Shown: piece after piece, positions 16,767 through 25,416 of the stretch | Layout of the letters: each line of letters begins with the position of its first letter | Numbering within the stretch: position 1 is the first letter of the stretch | DNA from: Prauserella shujinwangii | GTDB taxonomy: Bacteria; Actinomycetota; Actinomycetes; Mycobacteriales; Pseudonocardiaceae | Direction of reading: 5' to 3' | Length of the DNA: 64,000 bases | NCBI RefSeq assembly: GCF_003001955.1 | Contig: NZ_PVNH01000007.1 | Coordinates: 329,629 to 393,628 of the forward strand | Notes under the pieces: generated by a model | Told to the model about the DNA's origin: nothing | The model's database searches: none | Seen by the model: only the letters and a program-made list of their open reading frames with translations | Program-made: the position numbers and the translations under genes

Positions 16767-17803
16767 TATGCACCCCTGATCTGAATCTGACCGGAGCGGA
16801 TAAGTTGCATAATCAGCGTGGCAACGGCCGTATCAGTGTTACCCCGGAAAGTCATCGAGACACCAGAGGAACTATCAACACGACCAGCAGGGGTAACCGT
16901 CTCTCCTGCCTGGAGCAGCGCTAGCATCTCACTACCAGGTGCACCAGGAACCTTGCCACCCCTGTGGAAGGTAGGGATGTTGGGCACACCGAAGCTATTC
17001 CCACCGATGCCAGGCACCCAGCCTGGGATAGTGAAAGAAAGTCGGCCAACGGTGTTGTTCCAAATAGAGGCAACGAAGTTGAACGCAGACCGGAAAGCGT
17101 TCTTAATGCCCTCACCGATAGCACGGAAGAAGCCACCGATACGACCAGGTAATGACCGGAACCAATCGACCACACCGGCCGCCTTATTGCGTACCCAGTT
17201 CCAGGCGTCAGAGAATCGCTGACCTATCCAGCGCGCAACGTTGCCAACGAGGTTACGCACCCACGCCAGACGGTCACCTATCCAGTTAACGACTGTGGTG
17301 AAGACCTTCTTCACCTTATCCCAATGAACGATCATTAGGACAATAGCAGCGATAAGGGCGGCTATACCTACAACTACCCACGTAATAGGGTTAGCCAGTA
17401 GGGCAGTCGTAAATGCCCACACGGCTGGAATCGCCGTAGTAAAGAGCGACTTACCGAACGCTGCGATCACAGGAATCAAGAAGTTGGCGAAACCTGAAGC
17501 TAGGTCACCTACGCCCATACCAAGCGTTAAGAGACGCTCTCCGAGCGAGAGTGAGTCGTCTGTGAGTCCCGTAAAGGTGTCCTGTAGACCGGTAATCGTG
17601 TCACGGAAGCCCATTGCCTTGGTGTCAGCGTTGTCAGCCGAGTCAATGAACCTGTCCGTTGAGCTTCCCGCTCTTTTAACGCTGTCCGACGCTTTACCAA
17701 CGTCTTTACCCATAGAGTCCGCAGACTCACCGACCTTGTTAAAGGCTTTTTCAAGGTTCGCAGTGTCACCAGCGAACGTGAGCGTAACCGTAGGTCCAGC
17801 CAT
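16766..17803 (-). CDS. Tape measure protein (short)
   Basis: This is a 345-aa protein in the tape-measure position, between the tail chaperones/gp10 and the tip protein. The N-terminus is helical (FNKVGESADSMGKDVGKAS). Central hydrophobic stretches are at about 105-165 (FANFLIPVIAAFGKSLF, ITWVVVGIAALIAAIVLMIV). Trp-rich amphipathic repeats follow (VVNWIGDRLAWVRNL, VVDWFRSLPGRIGGFFRAI), and the end is HRGGKVPG. Tape measures set tail length and most exceed 600 aa, so this predicts an unusually short tail. TAATG overlaps at both ends show strict coupling. Confidence 0.85.
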   Translation of the reverse strand: MAGPTVTLTFAGDTANLEKAFNKVGESADSMGKDVGKASDSVKRAGSSTDRFIDSADNADTKAMGFRDTITGLQDTFTGLTDDSLSLGERLLTLGMGVGDLASGFANFLIPVIAAFGKSLFTTAIPAVWAFTTALLANPITWVVVGIAALIAAIVLMIVHWDKVKKVFTTVVNWIGDRLAWVRNLVGNVARWIGQRFSDAWNWVRNKAAGVVDWFRSLPGRIGGFFRAIGEGIKNAFRSAFNFVASIWNNTVGRLSFTIPGWVPGIGGNSFGVPNIPTFHRGGKVPGAPGSEMLALLQAGETVTPAGRVDSSSGVSMTFRGNTDTAVATLIMQLIRSGQIQIRGA

Positions 17804-18231
17804 TAGCTGTCAACCTCCACTCCGGCCTGTCTGGCAACGTCGATAAGAGCTTGCTCAAAGGTGTCGTAGACACGCTGACTCTGTTCGTCGTATGCCTTCC
17901 AGATGTAGCGGCCTGACTTGAAGAACGGTCGCTTAACCGAGCGGTTCCTACCTACCCGGCCACCGAAGTCAAGCCAGGCGTAGTAGGGGAAGCGCTTGCC
18001 ACCTCCCGCTACACGAGCCGCCGTCCTAGTAGACCGGGCTTTCAGTGACGACACTGCGTGCCCACCCTTACCCGGCCCTCTCGGTACACGAGGCTTGGCC
18101 GTCTGAACGATTAGCTCAGCGGCCTTGTTACCAGCAAGGCGCACACCTTTAGGGAGATCACCATCAATCTTCTTGAGATTGCGGGTGAACTCCCTTAAGC
18201 CATCAATCTTGATAGGCTCTGGTGTGGTCAT
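17803..18231 (-). CDS. HK97 gp10-like head-tail/tail component
   Basis: A 142-aa basic protein with the gp10-like layout: GLREFTRNLKKIDGDLPKGV, then AAELIVQTAKPRVPRGPG, and the family end PYYAWLDFGG ... RPFFKSGRYIWKAYDEQ. HK97 gp10 relatives are tail-completion or neck components. Most phages place the gene before the major tail gene. Here it follows the chaperones and precedes the tape measure, coupled to both by TAATG overlaps. Confidence 0.7.
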   Translation of the reverse strand: MTTPEPIKIDGLREFTRNLKKIDGDLPKGVRLAGNKAAELIVQTAKPRVPRGPGKGGHAVSSLKARSTRTAARVAGGGKRFPYYAWLDFGGRVGRNRSVKRPFFKSGRYIWKAYDEQSQRVYDTFEQALIDVARQAGVEVDS

Positions 18232-18449
18232 TAGTACCTTCTCGCGGGTGCTTTCGCCTTAGCCTCTGCTTTGAGTCGCTCTAGTTCCTGCCGCTGGGCT
18301 CTTCTACCGTGGTAGACGTTCCAGTAGACGAATTCCTCGTGAGTGAGGTGCTCTCGCAACTGACGGACCGTCATCTTCAACCGGTCTGCTAGGTAGAACT
18401 CAAACTCAAGCTCTCCGTCAAACTCAAAGTCTAGGTAGGCTCTTTTGGG
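18231..18449 (-). CDS. Tail assembly chaperone, -1 frameshift extension (T part)
   Basis: Reading in the -1 frame from the slippery site gives RAYLDFEFDGELEFEFYLAD, then RLKMTVRQLREHLTHEEFVY, then WNVYHGRRAQRQELERLKAE, ending in TAA at 18231-18233. MTVRxL ... EFxxWxxYH is the hallmark of the T domain of actinophage tail chaperones. There is no independent start codon, so it can only be made as a fusion to the upstream 100-aa protein. The TAA overlaps the ATG of the gp10-like gene. Confidence 0.88.
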   Translation of the reverse strand, partial: PKRAYLDFEFDGELEFEFYLADRLKMTVRQLREHLTHEEFVYWNVYHGRRAQRQELERLKAEAKAKAPARRY

Positions 18450-18733
18450 TTAATCTCCAGTCCAGACAGAGCCGCAATGGCCCTAGAGACTCTTTCAATC
18501 TCACCGGCGTTAGATGCCGCCTGCCAACGTTTAACGTCGTCTACGTCCATCTCAGGGTCAACCATGGCCTGCACTAAGATTTTGCGTTCCATGACCTCTT
18601 TGGGCATCTCTTTATTATGGATCTGAAGAACCTCAGCCCGAGATAAGGCACGAAACCTAACAGTGCCGACGCCTGGAATCTCTAACTCGTCCTCTTCCAG
18701 ACGATTTGTGAAGAGTAGTTCCTTGTCCACCAT
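18431..18733 (-). CDS. Tail assembly chaperone (G part)
   Basis: This 100-aa protein follows the major tail gene by 2 bp. It has the usual acidic, helical character (ELEIPGVGTVRFRALSRAEV, MERKILVQAMVDPEMDVDDV) and ends GLEINPKEPT with TAG at 18431-18433. Such proteins coat the tape measure before tail tube polymerisation. Near the 3' end lies a slippery heptamer, and a fraction of ribosomes should continue into the T extension. Position, size and the frameshift make the assignment firm. Confidence 0.88.
   Translation of the reverse strand: MVDKELLFTNRLEEDELEIPGVGTVRFRALSRAEVLQIHNKEMPKEVMERKILVQAMVDPEMDVDDVKRWQAASNAGEIERVSRAIAALSGLEINPKEPT
18443..18449 (-). promoter_or_regulatory. -1 programmed frameshift slippery site
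   Basis: On the coding strand the heptamer C-CCA-AAA fits X-XXY-YYZ in the zero frame of the G protein, four codons before its stop. Slipping back one base opens the T frame and bypasses the stop. This is the standard GT arrangement in siphoviruses. Confidence 0.85.
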
Positions 18734-18735
18734 GA

Positions 18736-19137
18736 CTACACCTGGTCAATCGTAGTTACGTCGTCAGTGAGTTGAAGCTCAGCCGTCCACGTAATCATGT
18801 CGGCTACCGGAGAGGTCTCCTGGTAGCTCGTAACGAGTACGTTCACGGTGTCTTCAGGCAAGCCAGTACCGGTACCTTCCGGTCGCCATACAAAAGCCAC
18901 GACCGTACCGATAAGCGGCTGGATAGTCGCACGAGGACCTGTAGCGCCATCCTCGTAGATACCCGAGATGGTAGCCGTACCGTTTTTCAGCCCACCCTGG
19001 AACGTGTGGGCATTCTTCCCGTACGTCGTGGTGTCGTGGGAATCAGCACTGTTGGTGTACTCGGTGTTGTTTACAAAGGTAGAGAGGTCTACCGAGTCTA
19101 ACGAGCAGTAAGACCCTTTACCGTGCACAAAGGCCAT
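18736..19137 (-). CDS. Major tail tube protein
   Basis: A 133-aa beta-rich protein starting AFVHGKGSYCSLDSVDLSTF. It contains DTTTYGKNAHTFQGGLKNGT, a stretch typical of small actinophage major tail proteins, and ends AELQLTDDVTTIDQV. It sits between the tail-terminator-like gene and the chaperones, as expected. It is small for the class, in keeping with a minimal tail tube. Confidence 0.82.
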   Translation of the reverse strand: MAFVHGKGSYCSLDSVDLSTFVNNTEYTNSADSHDTTTYGKNAHTFQGGLKNGTATISGIYEDGATGPRATIQPLIGTVVAFVWRPEGTGTGLPEDTVNVLVTSYQETSPVADMITWTAELQLTDDVTTIDQV

Positions 19138-19140
19138 GGT

Positions 19141-19545
19141 TTAGCTCCCTGAGCCAGTTACGTCGATTTGAAAGATTGCTGCGAGGTACTCAACGCCTGC
19201 GATGGTGACTACCTCGAATGACGCTGAACTGACGGTTGCTACGTCGTAAGCGGTAGCCGTGTGGTTGTCGATAGCCGCCTTCACACTTGAAGCCCCTGAG
19301 CCGTTCGCATACTGCGAGAGCTCGTCACGAGACGTACGCGCATCAACCTTGCCCACAACGAGGGTTACGGGGAACGTGGCTGTATCAGACCCGCGCTGGT
19401 AAGTAGCGTCGAAGTTGTAAGGCTCCGGGAAGCCCACAGACGCAGCGGGAGGGGTAACCCTCTCTGCCCAATAGGGAAACACCCTGAGACCAGAAATAGT
19501 CTCTAAGGCAGCCCCTAAGTCGTCCATGACGTTTCCGATATCCAT
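19141..19545 (-). CDS. Tail terminator/completion-like protein
   Basis: This 134-aa protein lies between the head-tail connector and the major tail protein. The start DIGNVMDDLGAALETISGLR and the core TYQRGSDTATFPVTLVVGKV are typical of actinophage tail terminator (minor tail) proteins of this size. It ends IFQIDVTGSGS. The start overlaps the connector stop by one base. Assignment rests mainly on order and length. Confidence 0.65.
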   Translation of the reverse strand: MDIGNVMDDLGAALETISGLRVFPYWAERVTPPAASVGFPEPYNFDATYQRGSDTATFPVTLVVGKVDARTSRDELSQYANGSGASSVKAAIDNHTATAYDVATVSSASFEVVTIAGVEYLAAIFQIDVTGSGS

Positions 19546-20171
19546 TACGCAGCTCCCCAGATGCGCCGGTACGGAGTCACGGCTACGGCTACGTCAGGGT
19601 CTACGCGTGCTAGGAGACGCATCTCTGACCCCTGGTCTGGAGACCCAGCGATACCAAAGGGAGAGTCTCGCCTGATTAGGAAGCGAGACGCTTGTAAGAG
19701 CGTGGCCTCTACGATCGCTGTAGGTACAGAGGTCCATCCAAACGTAGCCGTAACCCGGATACCATCCTCTAATGCTGTCGGCTGTGTAGTGGAGTCAGAG
19801 TTAACGACAATCTCAGTCCACGGACGGCTCTCACTCGAAGCATTAGCGGGCTTCAATCGGTAGTCGGTAATCTCGCTTGCATAGGTCTCGTCAGCGTCGC
19901 TGTCGTAGTGAACTAGGAGACCCGTACTGGTCATCACGTCGTCTATCTCGATGACCCAGCGAGCACGCCTTTTATCCCACCGAGCGGTATAGAAACGTTC
20001 CTGTACGGCACCCGTGTTACCGAACTGTCTGTTCGTCGCCTGGTCGATAGCACGGGAAGCGGCAGTAATGGCATAACCGACCTCAGCGTCATCAGCCGTG
20101 TCCGTGATACGAACAAAGTTCTTCAGTTGAGTAGCGGTTACGTAGTCAGGAGCCCACGCCATCACTGCCAC
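19545..20171 (-). CDS. Head-tail connector protein
   Basis: This 208-aa protein begins WAPDYVTATQLKNFVRI ... DDAEVGYAITAASRAIDQ, the gp6/gp15-like connector pattern of a helix bundle placed after the capsid gene. The C-terminal VEATLLQASRFLIRRDSPFG ... ARVDPDVAV is also typical. Connectors form the ring beneath the portal to which the tail joins. GGGAGG lies 8 bp before the ATG. It is translated within the structural operon. Confidence 0.8.
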   Translation of the reverse strand: MAVMAWAPDYVTATQLKNFVRITDTADDAEVGYAITAASRAIDQATNRQFGNTGAVQERFYTARWDKRRARWVIEIDDVMTSTGLLVHYDSDADETYASEITDYRLKPANASSESRPWTEIVVNSDSTTQPTALEDGIRVTATFGWTSVPTAIVEATLLQASRFLIRRDSPFGIAGSPDQGSEMRLLARVDPDVAVAVTPYRRIWGAA

Positions 20172-20208
20172 CTCCCTTCATGTGCATTAGCAAATACGCT
20201 GGCCAAAA

Positions 20209-21393
20209 CTAAACGGCGTCGTTTACCAGCAGCGAGTACGCGTTAACGTTCTGCACTGCGCCATCGGCACGAGCCCAGACGGTGTACTCCACCTGACCCT
20301 CATTAGCACGGCTGTAAGGGTTGACGATAAGAGTCACGTCCCGAACGCGACGGATGATGTAACCCTCACGAACGTGCCCAAAGACACCCCAGGTGTTACT
20401 AGAAGCGTCGGTGTAGTCCGCGAAAGCCTGGTCAATAACGACACGGTGACCCAGAAGCACACCACCAGGAGCGTCCTGTAAGCCTGCGTCAGCCTGAGAC
20501 TGCCACAAGGGACGGCCGGTAGTGTCTTCCATCTTCCGAATAAGGGACAGGGTGGTGTCATTGAAGACCCACACCGCACCAGAACGGTAATCGGGGTCAA
20601 CGGTGTGGAGAGCATCAATTAACTCGTCTTTGGTAGGCGCTGCGCCAGCGAACGTCTGACTAGCCCCCGTGCTCTGAATGATGCCCTCAGGCTCACCAGT
20701 GCCCGTACCGGTAACCCAATCGACAGCCTGAGCCCGTGCGATGCGCTCACCGAGCTTGCGGGAGATAAGCCCCTGAATATCAAAGGCGGAGTCCTGGAGA
20801 AGCTCCACAGAGACCCGTAACGGGAGGTTACCCGCGCCGGGAGCCACGTACTTGTGAGCCCCAAGAGTAACCTCACCAAACACGAGGTCAGCTCCACCAG
20901 AGGCCGGAGCCGTGTTCTCAGTGGCAATAACGCCAGAGTTAGCCGTGTCATCGAGGGTCGGCCAACGGAGAGTCTCACCGCTAGAAGTGGTAATCGTCTC
21001 TACTTCAGGAGCAAGGCCACCGAAAGCCAAGAGACGCTCCGTGATCTTATTACGGAAGGTCTCAGGCACCGTAAAGCCACCAGCCGAGTCAGTACCCACA
21101 GACTGAGCACGCAGCTCGGCAAGGTCTTGGTTCTCAACACCCGTACGAAGATAGTGGTTAAAGGCGCGCTCTAAGGTGTCGTCAGACTTGGCCGTACCCA
21201 CGTGGACACCCACGTCATTACGGATAGGCTCCTGATACGACTTCAAGCGCGCTCGCATGTCCTCAGAGCGCTGGACAGCCGTAAGCTTGCCCTCTAACTC
21301 TTCGAAACGAGCAACCTCTTCGTCAGTCAATTCACGCCCATTGGCCTCATCAAGGATAGCCTGGAGCGCTGCTAGAATTTCTTCCACAGTCAC
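20209..21393 (-). CDS. HK97-fold major capsid protein
   Basis: The shell protein of the head. The N-terminal scaffold (delta) domain, about residues 1-95, is charged and helical (VEEILAALQAILDEANG, EEVARFEELEGKLTAVQ). The mature fold then starts near VGTDSAGGFTVPETFRNKI. It has TITTSSGETLRWPT and ISRKLGERIARAQAVDWVTG, and ends AVQNVNAYSLLVNDAV. A TTG at 21420 is possible, but the GTG at 21393 overlaps the protease stop (GTGA) and has GAGGA upstream, giving 394 aa. Cleavage by the upstream protease is expected. Confidence 0.93.
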   Translation of the reverse strand: MTVEEILAALQAILDEANGRELTDEEVARFEELEGKLTAVQRSEDMRARLKSYQEPIRNDVGVHVGTAKSDDTLERAFNHYLRTGVENQDLAELRAQSVGTDSAGGFTVPETFRNKITERLLAFGGLAPEVETITTSSGETLRWPTLDDTANSGVIATENTAPASGGADLVFGEVTLGAHKYVAPGAGNLPLRVSVELLQDSAFDIQGLISRKLGERIARAQAVDWVTGTGTGEPEGIIQSTGASQTFAGAAPTKDELIDALHTVDPDYRSGAVWVFNDTTLSLIRKMEDTTGRPLWQSQADAGLQDAPGGVLLGHRVVIDQAFADYTDASSNTWGVFGHVREGYIIRRVRDVTLIVNPYSRANEGQVEYTVWARADGAVQNVNAYSLLVNDAV

Positions 21394-21965
21394 TGTGTCC
21401 TCATTCGTTTTTGAGCCCAACGGGCACGGATAAGACGGGATCTAAGTTCGCTCTTCGTCTGCGCATAAGGATCAAAACTGCGCAGAGCTACAGCAGCGGA
21501 CTTATAAGCCGGGTACGTCACCGCTGAAACGTCTAAGAGACGCTCCATAGTGGTGTGCGTCCTGATAAGCGAACCGTCGTTCTGCTCATTCAGGGTGTAC
21601 TTACCGGGAATAGCAGCAAAGGACGCCCCGTCAACGTCACCCCGCTGCACAAGTTCTTTAAGGTCATTGGCATAGCTCGTGTCTGGTAGGTCAACCTCGA
21701 AAGCTAAGCCCTCACGGTCAATCTTCACCCTGAGAGTGCCGCTCGACTGCCTACCGAGCACGAGATTAGGGTCATGATTAATAAGAGCGCGTACGTCCGT
21801 GTCCGACCTGTCTAACGCATCAGTGAACGCAGTTGGAGCGATACGCTCTCTAATCCCGTTCTCTACGATTGCCTCTTGAAAGAACACAGCCGCGTGACCA
21901 TGCAGCGTGTTAGAACGCATCTCGGCTTTATCTAGCTTGGCTGAGAAGGTTAGTACCTCGCCCAT
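21390..21965 (-). CDS. Prohead maturation protease (S78 family)
   Basis: A 191-aa HK97-type prohead protease. It has the catalytic His region INHDPNLVLGRQSSGTLRV and the Ser region VDGASFAAIPGKY, with the domain opening HGHAAVFFQEAIVENGIRER. It cleaves the capsid delta domain. The frame is open to 22085, but the ATG at 21965 has GGAG just upstream and matches the domain start. It overlaps the portal gene by 38 bp and the capsid start by 4 bp. Confidence 0.9.
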   Translation of the reverse strand: MGEVLTFSAKLDKAEMRSNTLHGHAAVFFQEAIVENGIRERIAPTAFTDALDRSDTDVRALINHDPNLVLGRQSSGTLRVKIDREGLAFEVDLPDTSYANDLKELVQRGDVDGASFAAIPGKYTLNEQNDGSLIRTHTTMERLLDVSAVTYPAYKSAAVALRSFDPYAQTKSELRSRLIRARWAQKRMRTQ

Positions 21966-23190
21966 TGGTATTCTCCGGCTGACCCAGCTGATTAGGCTGA
22001 TCTGATTGGACAGGTTGCGCGAAGCCTTGCCTAGGAATGTCCCCACCCTCGACGGGCGGTAGATTCCTCTGAGCACGAGCCTCATTAAGCGTCAGAAGAC
22101 CTGAATCAATCTGTTCGATCAGTAACCTAACTTCGTCTTCCGGGGACGGCTTTAAGTAGCCGCTGAAATCGAACTCCACTAACCGAGGATTCTCTACGAG
22201 CGTAGACAGAGCCTCTTGGAGCCTTAACGTCCACGGCATGAGCACGTGACGTGCCAAGCCTCTATTCTGTTCTGATAGTCCGGTACCCCAGCTTGTAGAC
22301 TTCTCGGTTAAGCCCAGCAGGTGAGGGGGTACACCCCACCAGCGGCCAATCTCTTCAATCTGGAATGTCCGCGACTGTAAGAACTGTGCATCTTCAGCCG
22401 ACATAGACCAGGGAGAGAGCTTCAGCTTTCGGTTGATAACCGCAATCTCGCCCGCGTTCTCTGGGCCGGTCATCTTCGCCTGAAGGTCAGCCTTAATGGT
22501 CTCGGCTTCGTCCTTGGTGACATCCTCTTCAGGCGTAACGATGATGTTGTAAGCACCACCGTTCCTGAACATACGAGCGGCAGAGCGATCACCAGCGAGA
22601 GCCGTCCCCAGAGAGTTACGAGCGAATCTGATAGGGGACATACCTCTGAGCCTGTCTAACGACGGCCCCATTACCTGAGTCATACCTCTAGCGTCTTTAA
22701 CGAGCGGCTCTCTACCATCAAGGTGAATCTTGTAAAGCTTTCCCCCAGGAGCCCTATCGTTCCATTCCACCGTGACGTAAGAAGGATGCACAGGGAGAAG
22801 CCCGATTAGCTGCCCAGCCCCACCATATCGGTGGAGTAAGAACGCGTCTCCGTGTAAGAGAAGGTGTAAGACCACAGTCTCTTTCCAAGAGAAGGGAGTC
22901 TGTAGCCCTACCTCGCTCGCTGCACCTGCTGGGTTATCAAGGAACGATCTAACTGTCTGTCTACGGCCCTCAGCAACTGTGAGAGTCTGTAAGGGTAGTG
23001 AGGCGATGGTTCCGGCAATGAGGTTAACCGAGCGATAGACAGCACTAAGGTTGAGTGCCGTCATTTCGGATACCGGCTCACCTGAATAGTTTAGGGAACC
23101 GTACCCGAAAAGTTCGGCCACGACGGGATCGCCCACGCTGACCACGTGGGCTGATCGTTTCATGGATCGCCGGAAGGGCCACCACCCCAT
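21928..23190 (-). CDS. Portal protein (HK97 family)
   Basis: This 420-aa portal has hallmarks ALNLSAVYRSVNLIAGTIAS, LPLQTLTV, LLHGDAFLLHRYGGAG and FQIEEIGRWWGVPPHLLGL. It then reads SWGTGLSEQNRGLARHVLMP. The dodecameric portal forms the DNA entry vertex with the terminase. An in-frame TTG at 23214 exists; the ATG at 23190 is preferred. The C-terminus overlaps the protease gene by 38 bp in another frame. Confidence 0.92.
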   Translation of the reverse strand: MGWWPFRRSMKRSAHVVSVGDPVVAELFGYGSLNYSGEPVSEMTALNLSAVYRSVNLIAGTIASLPLQTLTVAEGRRQTVRSFLDNPAGAASEVGLQTPFSWKETVVLHLLLHGDAFLLHRYGGAGQLIGLLPVHPSYVTVEWNDRAPGGKLYKIHLDGREPLVKDARGMTQVMGPSLDRLRGMSPIRFARNSLGTALAGDRSAARMFRNGGAYNIIVTPEEDVTKDEAETIKADLQAKMTGPENAGEIAVINRKLKLSPWSMSAEDAQFLQSRTFQIEEIGRWWGVPPHLLGLTEKSTSWGTGLSEQNRGLARHVLMPWTLRLQEALSTLVENPRLVEFDFSGYLKPSPEDEVRLLIEQIDSGLLTLNEARAQRNLPPVEGGDIPRQGFAQPVQSDQPNQLGQPENTNGRGTNLLSQAR

Positions 23191-23244
23191 ACAGCCCAGA
23201 ATACGGCGTGTCAAGCCCCCTGTCTCGCCATCTTTTATCGAATT

Positions 23245-24792
23245 TTATACGACGGCTAGTTTCGGCTTAGGTGGTGGCAGAATCTTTGCTAAGTGAACGG
23301 CACCAGCAGCGGCATAAACGGCGTCAATGTCTCCGTCTCCCTGTCTGCTAAATCTCCAAGCGTCACCTTGTCTCTGCTTCTGTGCGTTCTCTACGTGCTT
23401 ATTGAGCAACGGGTCATCAGAGTGCGCAACGAGATGTCCGGTAACTAGTTCGGAGAAGCTCATACACACGGTGGTGACTTCCGCTCTGATCTCTTCCACC
23501 TTGGTACCGCGCGGCGGCCATGCGGTCTTGTAGCCGTACCGTCTCTGTGGGTCCGCTAGGTCAGCAGCTACCACAGCAGCGGGACCGCTAGGGAACCATC
23601 CGAAGAGAGCAGGCTTTACCGCAGCGACCCACGTCGGCAGCTCTTTACGGAGATCGTTAGTGCACCCAGGGCCGGACCAGTGGTGGATAACCTCCACACG
23701 TACCGTGCCGTCCTCTTGCACAGCAGCCGCTACAAGAGTGGCATGTCTCGCGTTCATAGAGACGTCCACACAGAGCGCTACCCGGTCCCGTAGCTGGTCC
23801 ATAGTTCCCGCTGAGACGCACGCAGACCAGCCGTCAGGGTCTACCGCTGGGTCAAGGTGGTTAACCCGCTGACAGAGCACCTCAGTACGGAACGTTGCTA
23901 ACTCTTGGCCTCCCGCTAGCCTCGCTCGCTGAGCGTCACCAAGGATGCTGTCTAGCTCGATGCGCCTACCAAGGTTCGGGTTAGCCGCTGCGATAGCGTT
24001 AACGTCCGTAGGGTCTGCGCCATCAGGAGCGCTCCACTCGAAGATACCTAACCGTGGGTCTCCCTTACCGTCCTTCAGGTAGGAGAGCGCAGAGTCTCTG
24101 AGAGAGTCGAGCACGATCGAAGAGTCGTCACCTTGGTTGGTGATAGCTACCGCCTGCGCATCAGGCACAGCGTTCATAGCGTTAGTGGCAGCGCCCCAGG
24201 CATCCCACGAATCATGCTCTCGTAGCTCATCGAGAATGAGACGGTTAATCGTCAGTGACCGACCACCGCGACGGTTAGACGCAGCGATGCGGTACTTACA
24301 GCCATCCTTAGTCGTCAGGCACTCGTTACCGATTGCCCTTGTGACACCGCTCGTGCCGTTACGACTCGGCGGGGGAATCTCACTAGCTAGGTACGGATTT
24401 GCTTCCGCAATCTCGATAGCCTTCAACCAAGACTCTTTGGCGTACATCAGATTGGTAGACGTACCAAGGATCATCTTCTGTCGCTCTACAAAGAGCCAAT
24501 AGAGACTGAGCACTACACAGAGGTGTGTCTTACCGTTCTGTCTAGCGACGATAATTAAGACCTTGCGGAATCGAGGCCGGCCGTCTTCGAGTAACTCCCC
24601 AGCGTGGATAACTGCCCACTCTTCCCAGGGGTCCAGCGGTAATCTCAGTACCTCGTTAGCGAAGTCGATAACATCAAAGCCGTAGCTGGTCTCAGGAGTC
24701 AGCGCACGGAGAGGAGGTGTCCACAGCCTAGGTTCCGTGTGACCTAGCGGCCCGTCTTGCTCGTAACTCATCGAGCTTGGAATTACCGACAT
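23245..24792 (-). CDS. Terminase large subunit
   Basis: Packaging motor with an ATPase and a nuclease domain. Walker A is VARQNGKTH, Walker B is INRLILDELREHDSW, and a later acidic cluster ALCVDVSMNARHATLV fits the RNaseH-like nuclease. Start choice: ATG 24792 has AAGGAG ten bases upstream (515 aa); ATG 24771 is an alternative (508 aa). Either overlaps the terminase small gene. The nearby HNH gene is typical of cos-type packaging machines. Confidence 0.92.
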   Translation of the reverse strand: MSVIPSSMSYEQDGPLGHTEPRLWTPPLRALTPETSYGFDVIDFANEVLRLPLDPWEEWAVIHAGELLEDGRPRFRKVLIIVARQNGKTHLCVVLSLYWLFVERQKMILGTSTNLMYAKESWLKAIEIAEANPYLASEIPPPSRNGTSGVTRAIGNECLTTKDGCKYRIAASNRRGGRSLTINRLILDELREHDSWDAWGAATNAMNAVPDAQAVAITNQGDDSSIVLDSLRDSALSYLKDGKGDPRLGIFEWSAPDGADPTDVNAIAAANPNLGRRIELDSILGDAQRARLAGGQELATFRTEVLCQRVNHLDPAVDPDGWSACVSAGTMDQLRDRVALCVDVSMNARHATLVAAAVQEDGTVRVEVIHHWSGPGCTNDLRKELPTWVAAVKPALFGWFPSGPAAVVAADLADPQRRYGYKTAWPPRGTKVEEIRAEVTTVCMSFSELVTGHLVAHSDDPLLNKHVENAQKQRQGDAWRFSRQGDGDIDAVYAAAGAVHLAKILPPPKPKLAVV

Positions 24793-25027
24793 TCTGGTCT
24801 TGCTCCTTGCTCTTGGCAGCAATAGCCGCCCGGCTCTTAGGCGTCATGCCCAGCTCTACGAGCACCTCTAGAAGTTTTGAGCTGGTCAGTCGACCGTTTC
24901 CTAGCTTCATATCCATTTCGACGGCCAATCTCCGGGCCATTGCTACCGCTGCCCGGTCTTTATCGGTGAATTCCATCGCTTGAAGGGCCTTTTCTAGCTC
25001 TGCCGTAACTTGCGGTGAGTGCTCCAT
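24728..25027 (-). CDS. Terminase small subunit-like protein
   Basis: A 99-aa helical protein directly upstream of the terminase large gene, overlapping it. KALQAMEFTDKDRAAVAMAR and KLLEVLVELGMTPKSRAAIA resemble short actinophage small terminases. No clear HTH is visible. GGAG precedes the ATG. Assignment depends mostly on position. The 110 bp between it and the HNH gene contain an A/T-rich tract (25048-25061) and could hold the packaging start site. Confidence 0.6.
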   Translation of the reverse strand: MEHSPQVTAELEKALQAMEFTDKDRAAVAMARRLAVEMDMKLGNGRLTSSKLLEVLVELGMTPKSRAAIAAKSKEQDQNVGNSKLDELRARRAARSHGT

Positions 25028-25137
25028 AAGAACTCCATAGGTGGACGTATAAAAAATTTTCAGGGGACGGCGGGTGTATGGGAGAGGTCAGACTGTGAAG
25101 TTTTGAACTCCCGGCCCAGCCTCTCACTGTCTTCGGC

Positions 25138-25416
25138 TCACCAATCGGTCATCTTCTTTGGTTCAGGATTGCTCTTCGTTGGATCACCAATCTTCAGGTT
25201 GCACTCACGACACGAGGCGACCATGTACTGAGGGTTGTCCCCTGTCACTCTTCTACCTTTGGTGTGGTGAACCTGAGTAGCTTCCCCTGTGCACACCCCC
25301 GGTATCTTAAGGTTGCACTGCCCATAGTGAGGGGGGCCTTTATTGTTAGCTAAGATCATGGCCCTAATCCCCCGGTACTTCCCGTAAGACCCAGCCTTAT
25401 GCCAGTTGTCAGTCAC
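25138..25416 (-). CDS. HNH endonuclease
   Basis: A 92-aa HNH nuclease. YRGIRAMILANNKGPPHYGQ leads into CNLKIPGVC, then TQVHHTKGR and SCRECNLK, giving the paired Cys zinc site plus the His-containing catalytic turn (VHH). Small HNH proteins beside terminase genes are a known part of cos-phage packaging. The GTG at 25416 overlaps the stop of the upstream 60-aa protein by 8 bp and is preferred over a GTG at 25494. Confidence 0.85.
   Translation of the reverse strand: MTDNWHKAGSYGKYRGIRAMILANNKGPPHYGQCNLKIPGVCTGEATQVHHTKGRRVTGDNPQYMVASCRECNLKIGDPTKSNPEPKKMTDW

Noticed and set aside
23185..23225. TTGACA-containing promoter candidate at the portal start
   Set aside because: No -10 box at proper spacing, and the genes are within a continuous late operon.
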